This document shows, piece after piece, positions 27,157 through 36,084 of a DNA stretch of 64,000 bases. A program made the translations under genes and the position numbers. The notes under the pieces were generated by a model. The model did no database searches. It saw only the letters and a list, made by a program, of their open reading frames with translations, and had not been told where the DNA came from. This stretch comes from Altericroceibacterium spongiae (GTDB lineage: Bacteria; Pseudomonadota; Alphaproteobacteria; Sphingomonadales; Sphingomonadaceae). The stretch spans positions 1 through 64,000 of the forward strand of contig NZ_RAPF01000007.1 of NCBI RefSeq assembly GCF_003610805.1. Reading direction: 5' to 3'. Position 1 is the stretch's first letter; each line of letters starts with the position of its first letter.

Positions 27157-27695
27157 TGGCTGACGAAAAGAACACCGTTTCCGACCTCGCCGATCTGAAG
27201 AATATCGCGAGCGATGCTCCGGCAGCCGACACTGCCGTTGCTGTTGATGAAAATACTACAGCTCCGGCCGCACCGACCACACCGCTGCGTGAACAGGAAC
27301 TGGACGCCCAGGGCCGTGCCTATGCAACCGGTCGGCGTAAAGACGCTACCGCTCGCGTGTGGATCAAGCCGGGCACCGGCAAGGTCACAGTGAATGGCCG
27401 CGATCAGGAAGTCTATTTCGCACGTCCGACGCTGCGCCTGATCATCAACCAGCCTTTCGAAATTACTGAACGTGAAGGCCAGTATGACGTCGTTGCCACG
27501 GTAACGGGCGGTGGCCTGTCTGGTCAGGCTGGTGCAGTGAAGCATGGCATCAGTCAGGCGCTGTCGAAATACGAACCGGCGCTGCGCGCAACCGTGAAGT
27601 CAGCCGGCTTCCTGACGCGTGACAGCCGTGTGGTTGAACGTAAAAAGTATGGCCGTGCCAAGGCACGTCGCAGCTTCCAGTTCTCGAAACGCTAA
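27156..27695 (+). CDS. rpsI: 30S ribosomal protein S9 with acidic N-terminal extension
   Basis: The S9 core is residues about 50-179, with [37 protein letters not shown] and the basic tail [17 protein letters not shown] that reaches the decoding centre. The first about 45 residues form an acidic, Ala/Asp-rich extension ([20 protein letters not shown]) seen in other sphingomonad S9 proteins. It is co-translated with rplM. Confidence 0.97.
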   Translation: MADEKNTVSDLADLKNIASDAPAADTAVAVDENTTAPAAPTTPLREQELDAQGRAYATGRRKDATARVWIKPGTGKVTVNGRDQEVYFARPTLRLIINQPFEITEREGQYDVVATVTGGGLSGQAGAVKHGISQALSKYEPALRATVKSAGFLTRDSRVVERKKYGRAKARRSFQFSKR

Positions 27696-27716
27696 GTTTC
27701 GCAATATATCGATACG

Positions 27717-27745
27717 AAAAGGCGGCTCTCTGGGGCCGCCTTTTT
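27717..27745 (+). terminator. Rho-independent terminator of rplM-rpsI
   Basis: AAAAGGCGGC (27717-27726) pairs with GCCGCCTTTTT around TCTCTGGG, giving a G+C-rich stem followed by TTTTTG. It lies 22 bp past the rpsI stop. The A run on the left makes it potentially bidirectional, also serving the convergent gene at 27780. Confidence 0.9.
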
Positions 27746-27779
27746 GTTACATCGCACTTCTTGTCTGTGCATGTGCATG

Positions 27780-28784
27780 TCAGCAATTCAGAGCGGCTAT
27801 TCTCTCTGCTATATCCGGCTCACTCTTTAACGCCCCCAAACTCTCAATCATGTCACGATCAGCGGGTGTGCAATAAAGATGCGTTGCGAGCACTTCAAAA
27901 CGTTCGTCCAGAAGATTAGCAGCGGTACTTTTATCATTCCTTCCCGCAACGAAGTGAAGTTTAAGTGCAAGTGCATCAGCATAGCCAAACCGCATACCGG
28001 ACGGCGCCTGACGGACATAATCGAGATAACTGTCGAGAATGTCTTCTCCATAAGCCAAATCGTTTCGCTCTATAGCATCTTTTACCAGTATTTCCGTCAT
28101 TTCGGCGAAGGGCCAGCCTGTTGCTGCACCATTCGGTCCGGACAATAGAGGGCGCGCACTCTCAAGCGTTTTGCGGGCCTCATCATAATTCTCCAGTTCC
28201 AGAAGATATTCAGCTCTCTGCCGTAAGGCAAAAGCCAGTGCAAAATCATCTTTGCGAATACCAGCTTCTTCAATTATCTGAATCTGCTTGTCTTTCGCTT
28301 TGACGGCTTCTGTCCACTCCTTCGCATCAGCACGTACATGAGCCTGTGTGCGATAAGCCTGCATCAATATGGTGCGTTGCAAAGGAAAACGCGGCGTGCC
28401 GATCAGGGTAATAATTTTCCGGCCAAGTGCGAGCGCTTTACGATGTTGTGTTTTCGAATCGTAAGTGGGTTCCTCTGCCGCGAAGTCCTGCCGGATAAGC
28501 AACTGCAAAGGCTGCAACAACGGCCAACAGGTGCTGGCAGCCTCCAACAGATGTGATTCCCGCATTTCATTACAACTGGTAATATCTCCACGATCTTCGC
28601 GCGGAATCCGATGGCCGAGAATAGGAATATTGGCCCATTCCAGCAAAGTCTGACCATCTTCGGGTGGCGTATCAGGATAAGTAATATCCCATTGCGCCAT
28701 GGCAGACTGTGGCAAAATCATCGCCGCGAGCACGACAACCGAACCGCCCAGACAAAAACGCCGGTTTATGCCTGCTTTTGCCAT
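27780..28784 (-). CDS. Secreted TPR-like unknown protein
   Basis: A 334-residue exported protein. The start at 28784 gives a signal peptide (RFCLGGSVVVLAAMILPQSAMA) cut at about residue 30. The rest is helical with tetratricopeptide-like spacing (KALALGRKIITLIG, FALAFALRQRAEYLLELENYDEARKTL). No catalytic motif is seen. Cysteines occur near 68 and 83 and near the C-terminus (HLYCTPAD, IAALNC). It is the last gene of a coupled operon with a phosphoesterase, a lipid kinase and a small membrane protein. Confidence 0.75.
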   Translation of the reverse strand: MAKAGINRRFCLGGSVVVLAAMILPQSAMAQWDITYPDTPPEDGQTLLEWANIPILGHRIPREDRGDITSCNEMRESHLLEAASTCWPLLQPLQLLIRQDFAAEEPTYDSKTQHRKALALGRKIITLIGTPRFPLQRTILMQAYRTQAHVRADAKEWTEAVKAKDKQIQIIEEAGIRKDDFALAFALRQRAEYLLELENYDEARKTLESARPLLSGPNGAATGWPFAEMTEILVKDAIERNDLAYGEDILDSYLDYVRQAPSGMRFGYADALALKLHFVAGRNDKSTAANLLDERFEVLATHLYCTPADRDMIESLGALKSEPDIAERIAALNC

Positions 28785-28791
28785 ATGCACT

Positions 28792-29649
28792 CTAATGAAT
28801 CGGTGGATCGGTACGCGGAACGGTTCCGATCGGCGCCACCGGATCTTCAGGATCCCGCGGCGGCGTTGCATCATCAGGCACATCGCGGATCATCATCTGA
28901 CGTGAATCGATATCGTCAATATTACGCACTATAACATCCAGGGTTTCGCCATCCCAGCGAATCTCGTTGAAACTCTGCGGTGTGGACCGGATACGTTGCG
29001 ACAAAGTGCCGGCACCAATCATGCGCACCGGGCCGCATTCCGTATCATGCGTCAGGTCGAAAGCATCATGCACATGGCCGCTCAAAACGGCGAGAACATT
29101 CCGGCGAGCCAGCTCTGTCAGTGCTTTTTGCCCGCCATGGGTCAGCGCCGTCCCATGGGTACCCACCTCTACCAATGGATGATGCACCGCCACCAAAGCC
29201 CGCGTCGTATCAGGCAAGTGATCGATAGCCTTGAGACAGCGCTCCAGCGCAGCCTTCCCAACCCAGCCTTTCGACCAGTTCAGCCGCGGCTGTGCACGCG
29301 CCGTGGTTTTAAGCGGAATGATCGCAAGATCGGGTAAATCGATTTCCCGCTCGACCAGTTCCTGGATCGCATGAAACCGCTTATAGGGAGTGAGAAACCG
29401 CTCCAGCAGATTAAAATAGGGCAGATCATGATTGCCCACCTCAACCGTCACCGGAACGTCGAGCGAACGTATCCAGTGACAGGCGGCATTGAATTCCCGA
29501 TGTCGGGCCCGCATTGTGAGATCGCCCGTAATGGCAACGGCATCCGGTCGATGAGCAGCTATTTCCTGCCTTACCCAATCGAGCGCACGATTGTCTTCCA
29601 GACCGAAATGAATATCGCTGATATGAAAAAGATGAGTGCTTTTAATCAT
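28792..29649 (-). CDS. Calcineurin-like metallophosphoesterase
   Basis: A 285-residue cytosolic enzyme with the five metallophosphoesterase blocks: HISDIHFG (10-16), AVAITGDLT, EVGNHDLPYF, VAVHHPLV and LSGHVHDAF. This resembles cyclic-nucleotide or phospholipid phosphodiesterases of the Icc/CpdA type; the substrate is not evident. The C-terminal tail is Pro/Asp-rich. Its ATG overlaps the stop of the lipid kinase gene by four bases, pairing a lipid kinase with a phosphoesterase. Confidence 0.88.
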   Translation of the reverse strand: MIKSTHLFHISDIHFGLEDNRALDWVRQEIAAHRPDAVAITGDLTMRARHREFNAACHWIRSLDVPVTVEVGNHDLPYFNLLERFLTPYKRFHAIQELVEREIDLPDLAIIPLKTTARAQPRLNWSKGWVGKAALERCLKAIDHLPDTTRALVAVHHPLVEVGTHGTALTHGGQKALTELARRNVLAVLSGHVHDAFDLTHDTECGPVRMIGAGTLSQRIRSTPQSFNEIRWDGETLDVIVRNIDDIDSRQMMIRDVPDDATPPRDPEDPVAPIGTVPRTDPPIH

Positions 29650-30545
29650 TCAGGAATCGTCGCTAACAGATCGACCTCACATAGAACCAGCAGGAATTCA
29701 GCTTCTTTATCCGTCGCACTGACCGGTTCCCCATCAAGCAACAAGTGTAAAGGTTCCCCTGAAAGATCACGCAAACGCAAACGACCAACTTTGCCAAGAT
29801 CGTCATGCGGTCCTTCGCGGAAATTATGTTTCAGCAAAGCCACACCCTGAGCAACATACTCATCAACCGTCTCGGAATGATAGGCCGCTACAGCGATTCC
29901 ATCATCCCATGGTGTCAGCATAATGAGCGGATAACCTTCGCGCTTTCCCATGGGCGGGTCTGTGCAGATTACGGTGGGGGCAGAAAGCGATTGCTCCAGC
30001 GCTTCTGCGGTTCCTTCCATCATTGCCTTGAGATCGTTCTGCCGCATGGCTTCGCGCACGTCGTTCCAGGCCGTCGCCGGGCCAACTAGCAGACCAGCCA
30101 ATGCATCGCCCCGGGAACAACGAACGATACCGGGGCGCACAGTGCGAGCCTTGCCGCTTGCTATTTTCTCCAGAACCTCTTCCGTTTCGGCATATCCATG
30201 CAACCGGTTATAGAGAATGTTCATTGTCCCACCCGGCAGGACAAGCACATTGCCTTCCCAGCCATACAACCGGGTAATCAAGGCATTGGTCGTGCCGTCT
30301 CCGGCAAAGACTGCAACGGTCTCAATTCCGGCGGAACGAAGATCGGCTATCTTTGGCAAATCTTCGTCAGGAAAATGAATATGGCGAGCGACCATGAAGC
30401 CGGCATTACCGCAGCATCGCTGCAACAATTCCACCGTACCGTCATCATTGCTGCCGCTTGCAGAATTGGTCACCAACCAAATGGTGCGTGTCTGATCCAT
30501 ATCGTTGTAGTGCTTTTCAGGCGGTAGAAGTTCCCGGAGATTCAT
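29646..30545 (-). CDS. Diacylglycerol-kinase-family lipid kinase
   Basis: A 299-residue enzyme of the DAGK/YegS/sphingosine kinase fold. The N-terminal catalytic domain has the nucleotide loop AVFAGDGTTNALITRL and the LPGGTMNIL motif (about 80-115). The C-terminal beta-sandwich includes PTVICTDPPMGKREGYPLIML and LHLLLDGEPV. It likely phosphorylates a diacylglycerol or sphingoid-type lipid; sphingomonads make sphingolipids, but the substrate is not shown. The start overlapping the upstream gene (ATGA) is used; Met16 is an alternative. Confidence 0.85.
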   Translation of the reverse strand: MNLRELLPPEKHYNDMDQTRTIWLVTNSASGSNDDGTVELLQRCCGNAGFMVARHIHFPDEDLPKIADLRSAGIETVAVFAGDGTTNALITRLYGWEGNVLVLPGGTMNILYNRLHGYAETEEVLEKIASGKARTVRPGIVRCSRGDALAGLLVGPATAWNDVREAMRQNDLKAMMEGTAEALEQSLSAPTVICTDPPMGKREGYPLIMLTPWDDGIAVAAYHSETVDEYVAQGVALLKHNFREGPHDDLGKVGRLRLRDLSGEPLHLLLDGEPVSATDKEAEFLLVLCEVDLLATIPE

Positions 30546-30808
30546 ATTCGATGGGAAAGAATAAGCCAGCCAGCAAGACCATTCACCGCACTATAGCCGA
30601 TATAGGCCCAGATCCAGCCGGCAAAGCCATTGGCTACCAGCAGCAAAGCACACAGCAGGACGAGAAACTCCACGAAAAGGCTGAAATTCTCTCCTAGCTT
30701 TTCCGTCAGCCATTGACGTTGCCAGATCATGGGATGGCGACTTTCCAGTACTGCTTTGTGAAGAGCGAAATTGCCAATGCCGAGCAGAAAGATCACTAAA
30801 ATGGCCAT
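30542..30808 (-). CDS. Small membrane protein heading a lipid-kinase operon
   Basis: An 88-residue protein with three hydrophobic helices (AILVIFLLGIGNFALHKAVL, LFVEFLVLLCALLLVANGF and AYIGYSAVNGLAGWLIL). I do not recognise a family. The ATG at 30808 is preferred over a longer frame starting at 30904 because it places a transmembrane segment at the N-terminus. Overlap with the lipid kinase gene by four bases implies a shared role in the membrane. Confidence 0.7.
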   Translation of the reverse strand: MAILVIFLLGIGNFALHKAVLESRHPMIWQRQWLTEKLGENFSLFVEFLVLLCALLLVANGFAGWIWAYIGYSAVNGLAGWLILSHRI

Positions 30809-31026
30809 GGTAAGAGAGTGTGCCTTAACATTCGTCGATTGCCAATTGCACTTCGCCGGACCCATCGCGGATTTCGTCGGAATGGCACATCCTTTGTCGG
30901 GCAACGACCCATGCTAATCGAAACTTGCGCGAAAGGCAGGATCAGCTGCCCTAATCATACTCCTGCGTCACGGTTCTCGTAAACAGTCCCGCGAGGATCG
31001 TGGCGTACAAACCGAAGGAGGAGATT

Positions 31027-31335
31027 ATGATTTTTCGTACATTGATTTTCGCTGCCGCCGCCGCATCCACAGGCGCGATTGCTACCCCGGCGATGGCACG
31101 TCCCGTCGAATATGTGAAGGTAAGCGACCTACAACTTACCACCGCTGAAGGGCAAGCCGAACTGCAGCATCGACTGGATAGGGCTACACGCCATGTTTGC
31201 CGTTTCGACGATCACGGAAGCCTTCGCAGCGCCCGGGAAGAAAATGCCTGCTTTCGCAAAACGAGACAGGAAACAAAGATTCTCGTGGCAGAGCTCGTTT
31301 CCGAAAAGAAGAGCAAGCAGCAGCTCGGTGGTTAA
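31027..31335 (+). CDS. UrcA-family secreted protein
   Basis: A 102-residue exported protein: a signal peptide (FRTLIFAAAAASTGAIATPAMA), then the UrcA-type core VEYVKVSDLQLTTAEGQAEL with HRLDRATRHVCRF, and a charged C-terminal part. UrcA proteins are common in sphingomonads and unknown in function. It has a very strong ribosome binding site (AGGAGG) eight bases before the ATG. The two cysteines (HVCRF and NACFRK) fit a disulfide. It stands alone. Confidence 0.8.
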   Translation: MIFRTLIFAAAAASTGAIATPAMARPVEYVKVSDLQLTTAEGQAELQHRLDRATRHVCRFDDHGSLRSAREENACFRKTRQETKILVAELVSEKKSKQQLGG

Positions 31336-31409
31336 TAGTATGAAATTCGGCAGTCAGGGTGCCTGAAAGAAAAAGCAGGCACCCAACAGCCTCGGACATT
31401 CGGCATGAA

Positions 31410-31724
31410 TCAACGTCGTACAAGATTGATGCGGGCTGCCACCGTCAGAATAGTAGGCCATATCAAAGTATTAATGATATCCATCAAACTTTGTCTGTAG
31501 GAAAACTGAGCGGAATGGGCGGATATATATAGAAAATCGAGAATTTCTCCTGAAACCGCAACTATAAACACCGTAATCCAGAGGCTTTTATCGCCCATAC
31601 GGCCTCGGATAATAATCTGGACGATGAGAAATGTCAGCAGGCCAGCATGAACATATAAGGCATCACGGGAAGTTCCTGAAATCGCCATGAGCCAGACTTT
31701 ACTGTCGTGAAACGCTTCAATCAT
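31410..31724 (-). CDS. Small membrane protein downstream of a LytTR regulator
   Basis: A 104-residue membrane protein with three to four hydrophobic segments (YVHAGLLTFLIVQIIIRG, LWITVFIVAVSGEILDFLYI, LIWPTILTVAARI). VanZ-like topology is suggested but not established. Its ATG overlaps the stop of the response regulator gene by four bases, so it is part of the two-component operon and may be its output or sensor partner. Confidence 0.7.
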   Translation of the reverse strand: MIEAFHDSKVWLMAISGTSRDALYVHAGLLTFLIVQIIIRGRMGDKSLWITVFIVAVSGEILDFLYISAHSAQFSYRQSLMDIINTLIWPTILTVAARINLVRR

Positions 31725-32461
31725 CGTCCTGCCATTGCTTTAACCTTGCGAAGATAGGTTCGCCCAATTCGCAAGGCCTCACCATTTTCCAATTCTGCGC
31801 ACCACACGCCCAACCCTTCATGTCGCAAGCCTCGAATGAAGTCTTTACGTAGGATCGTCGAGCGGTGAATACGTATGAAACGGGCAGGATCGAGCCTTTC
31901 CTCCAGTCCGGCGATAGTCTGCAGCAGAAGGTAGCTGCTATCTCCCACATGCAGGCGAACATAATCGCGCTCGGCATCGATCTGATCGACCTGTTGTGCT
32001 TCAATACGCAGCAATTCCGAGCGATGGGGCACCCAGAATTCATCCAGCCAGGTACTTTGCGCAGAGTGGCGCTTTCCTCTTTGCGCAACAGCCCGGCCAA
32101 TTGCTCGTTTCAATCGTTCGAGCCCGACCGGTTTGAGAACATAATCCACTGCTTCCAGATCGAAGGCCTCGACAGCAAAATCGTCATGCGCAGTGACAAA
32201 AATAATCGCCGGATCGCTCTCGCTCTTGCCCAGTTCGCGGGCCACACTCAACCCATCCATACCGGGCATAGTCATATCGAGCAGCAATAGATCGGGCTTC
32301 AGCTTTTCCGCAAGACGCATAGCCGAGGATCCGTCGCTTGCCGTGCCGATCACCGAGATACCGTCCAGCTCTGCACAGATCACTTGCATCCGTTCAATTG
32401 CTAATGGTTCGTCATCCACAATCAGCGTGCGCAACGGTGCTTCTTTGCCCATATCGTCCAT
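31721..32461 (-). CDS. LytTR-family response regulator
   Basis: A 246-residue regulator. The receiver domain (about 11-125) has acidic residues VDDEPLA, the phosphoacceptor Asp62 (LLLLDMTMPGMDG) and the Lys of YVLKPVG. The C-terminal LytTR DNA-binding domain (about 150-245) has IDAERDYVRLHVGDSSYLL and FIRIHRSTILRKDFI. It is preceded by the sensor kinase gene, whose stop shares one base with this ATG, giving a coupled AlgR/LytT-type pair. Targets are unknown. Confidence 0.93.
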   Translation of the reverse strand: MDDMGKEAPLRTLIVDDEPLAIERMQVICAELDGISVIGTASDGSSAMRLAEKLKPDLLLLDMTMPGMDGLSVARELGKSESDPAIIFVTAHDDFAVEAFDLEAVDYVLKPVGLERLKRAIGRAVAQRGKRHSAQSTWLDEFWVPHRSELLRIEAQQVDQIDAERDYVRLHVGDSSYLLLQTIAGLEERLDPARFIRIHRSTILRKDFIRGLRHEGLGVWCAELENGEALRIGRTYLRKVKAMAGR

Positions 32462-33720
32462 CAGTTATACCCCTCCACCCCGATCAGAGGAATTCGTATA
32501 TGTGTGGCATAACCGCTATCCGTTGGCCCTGATACAATACTTGCCTGCTTGCCAAATCGCGCTTCAAGCCGTTCACGTACATTGGCAAGGCCAATGCCAT
32601 GCCCTGCGCTGGAGTAGCTATTCGCCCGTAAAGCAGTTTTGCCATCATCTTCTACAGTCAAAACAAGCCGACCATATTCTTCCCGCGCAGACAGGGTCAG
32701 CGTTACGGTGCCGGAGGAAGGTGCAATGGCATGTTTTACCGAATTTTCTACCAGCGGCTGGAGAATCATGCCGGGAACTTTTGCTTCTGCCAGTGCGTCA
32801 GGCAGATCATAATGTGTCGTCAGACGCGTCGGGAAACGCACAGATTCGATATCGAGATAGAGTCGTTGCAAAGCGAATTCATCGCGCACCGAAACATCTG
32901 CTGTGGGATCTTCGGCCAGACTGTGCCGATAGAAGGTTGAGAGCATCTGGATCATCCGCTCTGCCTGTTGTGTCTTGCCTGTCAGCACCAGTGCTGAAAG
33001 CGAATTAAGCGTATTGAACAGGAAATGCGGATTCACCTGATAGCGAAGGCTGCGCAATTCTGCCGCCTTGGCCGCCCGGCGATACGCTCCCTCCCGCCGC
33101 TCCGCCGCCCGTGCTTTCTCACCAGTTAGCAGGGCCAGATAAAGCGCACACCAGGTCAACATCATAAAGTACCGGCCGAAAGCGGTTTCCATCAATTGCT
33201 GTGTCGCGCTTTCCGCTCGTTTCTGCTGATCAATGGTGATCGCCCCTCCCGGCGGCGCTTCTCCCGGCATTCCCGAAGAGCCACCCATAGCCGATCCGGG
33301 AAGGTAAAGCATGATATCACCCGCTTCATTGCGACGCATTTCAAGCCCCTGTTGCTCGGCAACGCGCTGCATGATGCGGTCTTCCATATCGGCAAAAGCC
33401 AGGCGATTGCTTTCGGCAAGAACCAATGCCACCGGCGCTGAAACAATCAGCGCGACCAGAATTTTAGTCCAGAGACTCCTGCCGTCAAACAGACGAAGAA
33501 TCAGCCACAAACCAAGAGTAGTGACAACGCCTGCAACGCTAGCCAGAGCACGCCGCAAGAGCAGTTCCTGAGCATAGCCCAGATCGAACATTTCAGCGCG
33601 AAGTGTGGTGAGCAGAAAATAACAGAGCCAGAGCCCGCAAATCGAGGCGAGTACTGTCTTGAAAGGGACTCTGACAATGCTCTCGTCAGACGGCAGGTTC
33701 TTTTCCATGAGCTTAAGCAT
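32461..33720 (-). CDS. LytS/YehU-type sensor histidine kinase
   Basis: A 419-residue membrane sensor with four N-terminal hydrophobic helices (including LASICGLWLCYFLLTTL and ILVALIVSAPVALVLAE), a variable periplasmic stretch, then the His_kinase region with RYQVNPHFLFNTLNSLSAL carrying the phosphorylated His. The ATPase part ends in DDGKTALRANSYSSAGHGIGLANVRERLE. The signal sensed is unknown. GGGAAGAG before the first ATG supports the 33720 start. Confidence 0.92.
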   Translation of the reverse strand: MLKLMEKNLPSDESIVRVPFKTVLASICGLWLCYFLLTTLRAEMFDLGYAQELLLRRALASVAGVVTTLGLWLILRLFDGRSLWTKILVALIVSAPVALVLAESNRLAFADMEDRIMQRVAEQQGLEMRRNEAGDIMLYLPGSAMGGSSGMPGEAPPGGAITIDQQKRAESATQQLMETAFGRYFMMLTWCALYLALLTGEKARAAERREGAYRRAAKAAELRSLRYQVNPHFLFNTLNSLSALVLTGKTQQAERMIQMLSTFYRHSLAEDPTADVSVRDEFALQRLYLDIESVRFPTRLTTHYDLPDALAEAKVPGMILQPLVENSVKHAIAPSSGTVTLTLSAREEYGRLVLTVEDDGKTALRANSYSSAGHGIGLANVRERLEARFGKQASIVSGPTDSGYATHIRIPLIGVEGYN

Positions 33721-33817
33721 AGCGCGCTCTTCCCTTGCAGCGCCATAGCTGCCGTCGACATGGATAAGCCATTGGTCGAAGGGGGAAGATAGCTCTCCCC
33801 CCTCCCTTTCGTGTCAT

Positions 33818-35344
33818 TCAGGCCTTTTCGAGCAGATGCTCTTTGGCGATTTTATCACGCCAATGAAGCGGCGCGAGCGTATGGACATTCTGCCCTTCAC
33901 TATCGACAGCTACGGTCACCGGCATATCTTTAACGGTGAACTCATAAATAGCTTCCATGCCCAGATCCTCGAAACCGACAACCTTGGCTTCCTTGATAGC
34001 ACGGGCAACGAGATAGGCCGCGCCGCCAACCGCCATAAGATACGCACTTTTATGTTTTGCAATAGCATCGACCGCTACCGAGCCGCGCTCTGCCTTGCCA
34101 ATCATCGAGAGCAGGCCTTGTTCGAGCATCATTTCGGTAAACTTGTCCATGCGGGTGGCAGTGGTTGGGCCGGCAGGACCAACCACTTCATCGCGCACCG
34201 GATCAACAGGACCGACATAATAGATAACGCGTCCCTTGAACTCGACGGGCAATTCCTCTCCCTTGGCAAGCATATCCTGAATACGCTTGTGAGCAGCATC
34301 ACGCCCCGTCAGGATCGCTCCGTTAAGCAACAAACGGTCCCCCGCTTTCCAGCTCTGCACAATTTCCGGCGTCAATTCATCAAGATTGACTCGCCGGGCA
34401 TTGGCATCGGGGGCCCAGCTCACCTGCGGCCATTCGTCCAGATCGGGCTGCGGGATAAAGCTCGGGCCGGACCCATCCAGCGTGAAATGCGCATGGCGAG
34501 TCGCAGCACAATTAGGAATCATCGCAACCGGCTTGCCCGCTGCATGGCATGGCCAGTCCTTGATTTTCACATCGAGCACGGTGGAAAGGCCGCCCAGACC
34601 CTGCGCACCGATTCCCAACGCATTCACCTTGTCAAAGATCTCGATGCGCAGCGCTTCGATATCATTTTGCGGCCCGCGCGCTTTCAGCTGCCCCATATCG
34701 ATCGGGTCCATCAGGCTTTCCTTAGCGAGCTTCACACAATGTTCTGCCGTACCGCCAATGCCAATGCCAAGCATACCAGGCGGGCACCAGCCGGCACCCA
34801 TTTGCGGGATCATTTCGAGAACCCAGTCGACAATATTGTCTGACGGATTCATCATCCTGAACTTGGATTTGTTCTCCGAACCGCCGCCTTTGGCTGCAAC
34901 ATCGATAGAGATCGTATTGCCCGGCACCATTTCGACCGACAATACACAAGGCGTATTGTCGCGTGTATTGCGGCGAGTGAAAGCCGGATCGGTAAGAATC
35001 GAAGCCCGAAGCCGGTTATCGGGATTGGTGTAAGCGCGGCGCACCCCTTCATCGACCACTTCCTGAAGCGGAAGTTTCGAATCGAGCCGGCAATCCTGTC
35101 CCCATTTAATGAAGATATTGACGATCCCTGTGTCCTGACAGATCGGCCGATGCCCCTCGGCACACATACGGCTATTGGTCAGAATCTGCGCAATTGCGTC
35201 TTTGGCAGCCGGATTGGCTTCCGCATCATGCGCCTTTCCGAGGGCTTTGATATAATCGATTGGGTGGTAGTAGGATATATATTGGAGGGCATCGGCGATG
35301 CTCTCGATCAAATCATTTTCACGGATGGTCACCAAGTCGCTCAT
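33818..35344 (-). CDS. fumA: Class I fumarate hydratase (4Fe-4S)
   Basis: Converts fumarate and malate in the TCA cycle, using an oxygen-sensitive 4Fe-4S cluster. 508 residues. Cluster ligands are Cys69 (CQDTGIV) and the cysteines in GWCPPGMLGIG and PNCAATRH. The C-terminal domain has VGPAGPTTATRMDKFTEMML and the catalytic region up to the AYLMAVGGAAYLVARAIK segment. The start at 35344 (MSDLVTIREN) fits the family and has AGGAGG upstream. The gene diverges from pcm/tolC. Confidence 0.95.
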   Translation of the reverse strand: MSDLVTIRENDLIESIADALQYISYYHPIDYIKALGKAHDAEANPAAKDAIAQILTNSRMCAEGHRPICQDTGIVNIFIKWGQDCRLDSKLPLQEVVDEGVRRAYTNPDNRLRASILTDPAFTRRNTRDNTPCVLSVEMVPGNTISIDVAAKGGGSENKSKFRMMNPSDNIVDWVLEMIPQMGAGWCPPGMLGIGIGGTAEHCVKLAKESLMDPIDMGQLKARGPQNDIEALRIEIFDKVNALGIGAQGLGGLSTVLDVKIKDWPCHAAGKPVAMIPNCAATRHAHFTLDGSGPSFIPQPDLDEWPQVSWAPDANARRVNLDELTPEIVQSWKAGDRLLLNGAILTGRDAAHKRIQDMLAKGEELPVEFKGRVIYYVGPVDPVRDEVVGPAGPTTATRMDKFTEMMLEQGLLSMIGKAERGSVAVDAIAKHKSAYLMAVGGAAYLVARAIKEAKVVGFEDLGMEAIYEFTVKDMPVTVAVDSEGQNVHTLAPLHWRDKIAKEHLLEKA

Positions 35345-35471
35345 CGAAGCAGCACTCCTCCTAGTCGATTTGGAAGCCCCATAAGCCTGCTTTGGCCATA
35401 TGGTCAAAGCGCTTGGCCTCGATGGCTTGAACGCTTAAAGCGTCAGCGCCAGCCAAAAAGAGAGTTTTACA

Positions 35472-36080
35472 GTGACTATTGTCGAAGAAAGCCCGAAAAA
35501 CACTGAATTCACCAAGGCCCGCAAGGCCATGATTGACAGCCAGTTGCGTACCAGCGGGGTCAGCGCGGAATTCGTGCTGAAACGCATGGGCGCTGTCGCA
35601 CGCGAAGATTTCGTGCCCGAAAAAGCGAAAAGCGTGGCCTATATGGATCGTTCCATACCGCTTGGCGACGGCCAGTATCTTGCTGCGCCGATCGTTCAGG
35701 GCCTGATGCTGCAGGAAGCCCGCCCTACCTCGTCAGACAAGGCGCTGGTCGTGGATGGAGGCAGTGGGTACCTTACAGAATTGCTGCGCCCGCTGGTAAA
35801 TTCACTCGATAGTGTCAGCCCGGCAGATGCGGTCAAAGGCAAAACACCATCTCAGAATTACGATCTGATAGTGATCGATGGCGCCGTGGAATATCTCCCC
35901 GATGCACTGATCGCACATCTCGGCGACCATGCGCGTGTTGTCACCGGCTATTGCATGAACGGTCTAACTCGCGTGGCCACGGGCCGGAAGGCAGCCGGTG
36001 AAGTATCGCTTCTGCCGCTCGCCGAGTTCGGCATGCCGGTTCTGGATGCGTTTAACAAGCCGACCAGCTGGAGCTTCTGA
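35472..36080 (+). CDS. Pcm-like protein with altered SAM-binding motif
   Basis: Resembles protein-L-isoaspartate O-methyltransferases at the N-terminus (MIDSQLRTSGV, VLKRMGAVAREDFVPEKAK, YMDRSIPLGDGQYLAAPIVQG). However, the SAM motif I is ALVVDGGSGYLTELL instead of the usual VLE-x-GTGSGY, and the acidic sugar-binding strand that follows is missing, shortening the protein to 202 residues. The real activity may be lost. It lies four bp before tolC, as in other alphaproteobacteria. Confidence 0.75.
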   Translation: MTIVEESPKNTEFTKARKAMIDSQLRTSGVSAEFVLKRMGAVAREDFVPEKAKSVAYMDRSIPLGDGQYLAAPIVQGLMLQEARPTSSDKALVVDGGSGYLTELLRPLVNSLDSVSPADAVKGKTPSQNYDLIVIDGAVEYLPDALIAHLGDHARVVTGYCMNGLTRVATGRKAAGEVSLLPLAEFGMPVLDAFNKPTSWSF

Positions 36081-36084
36081 AATT

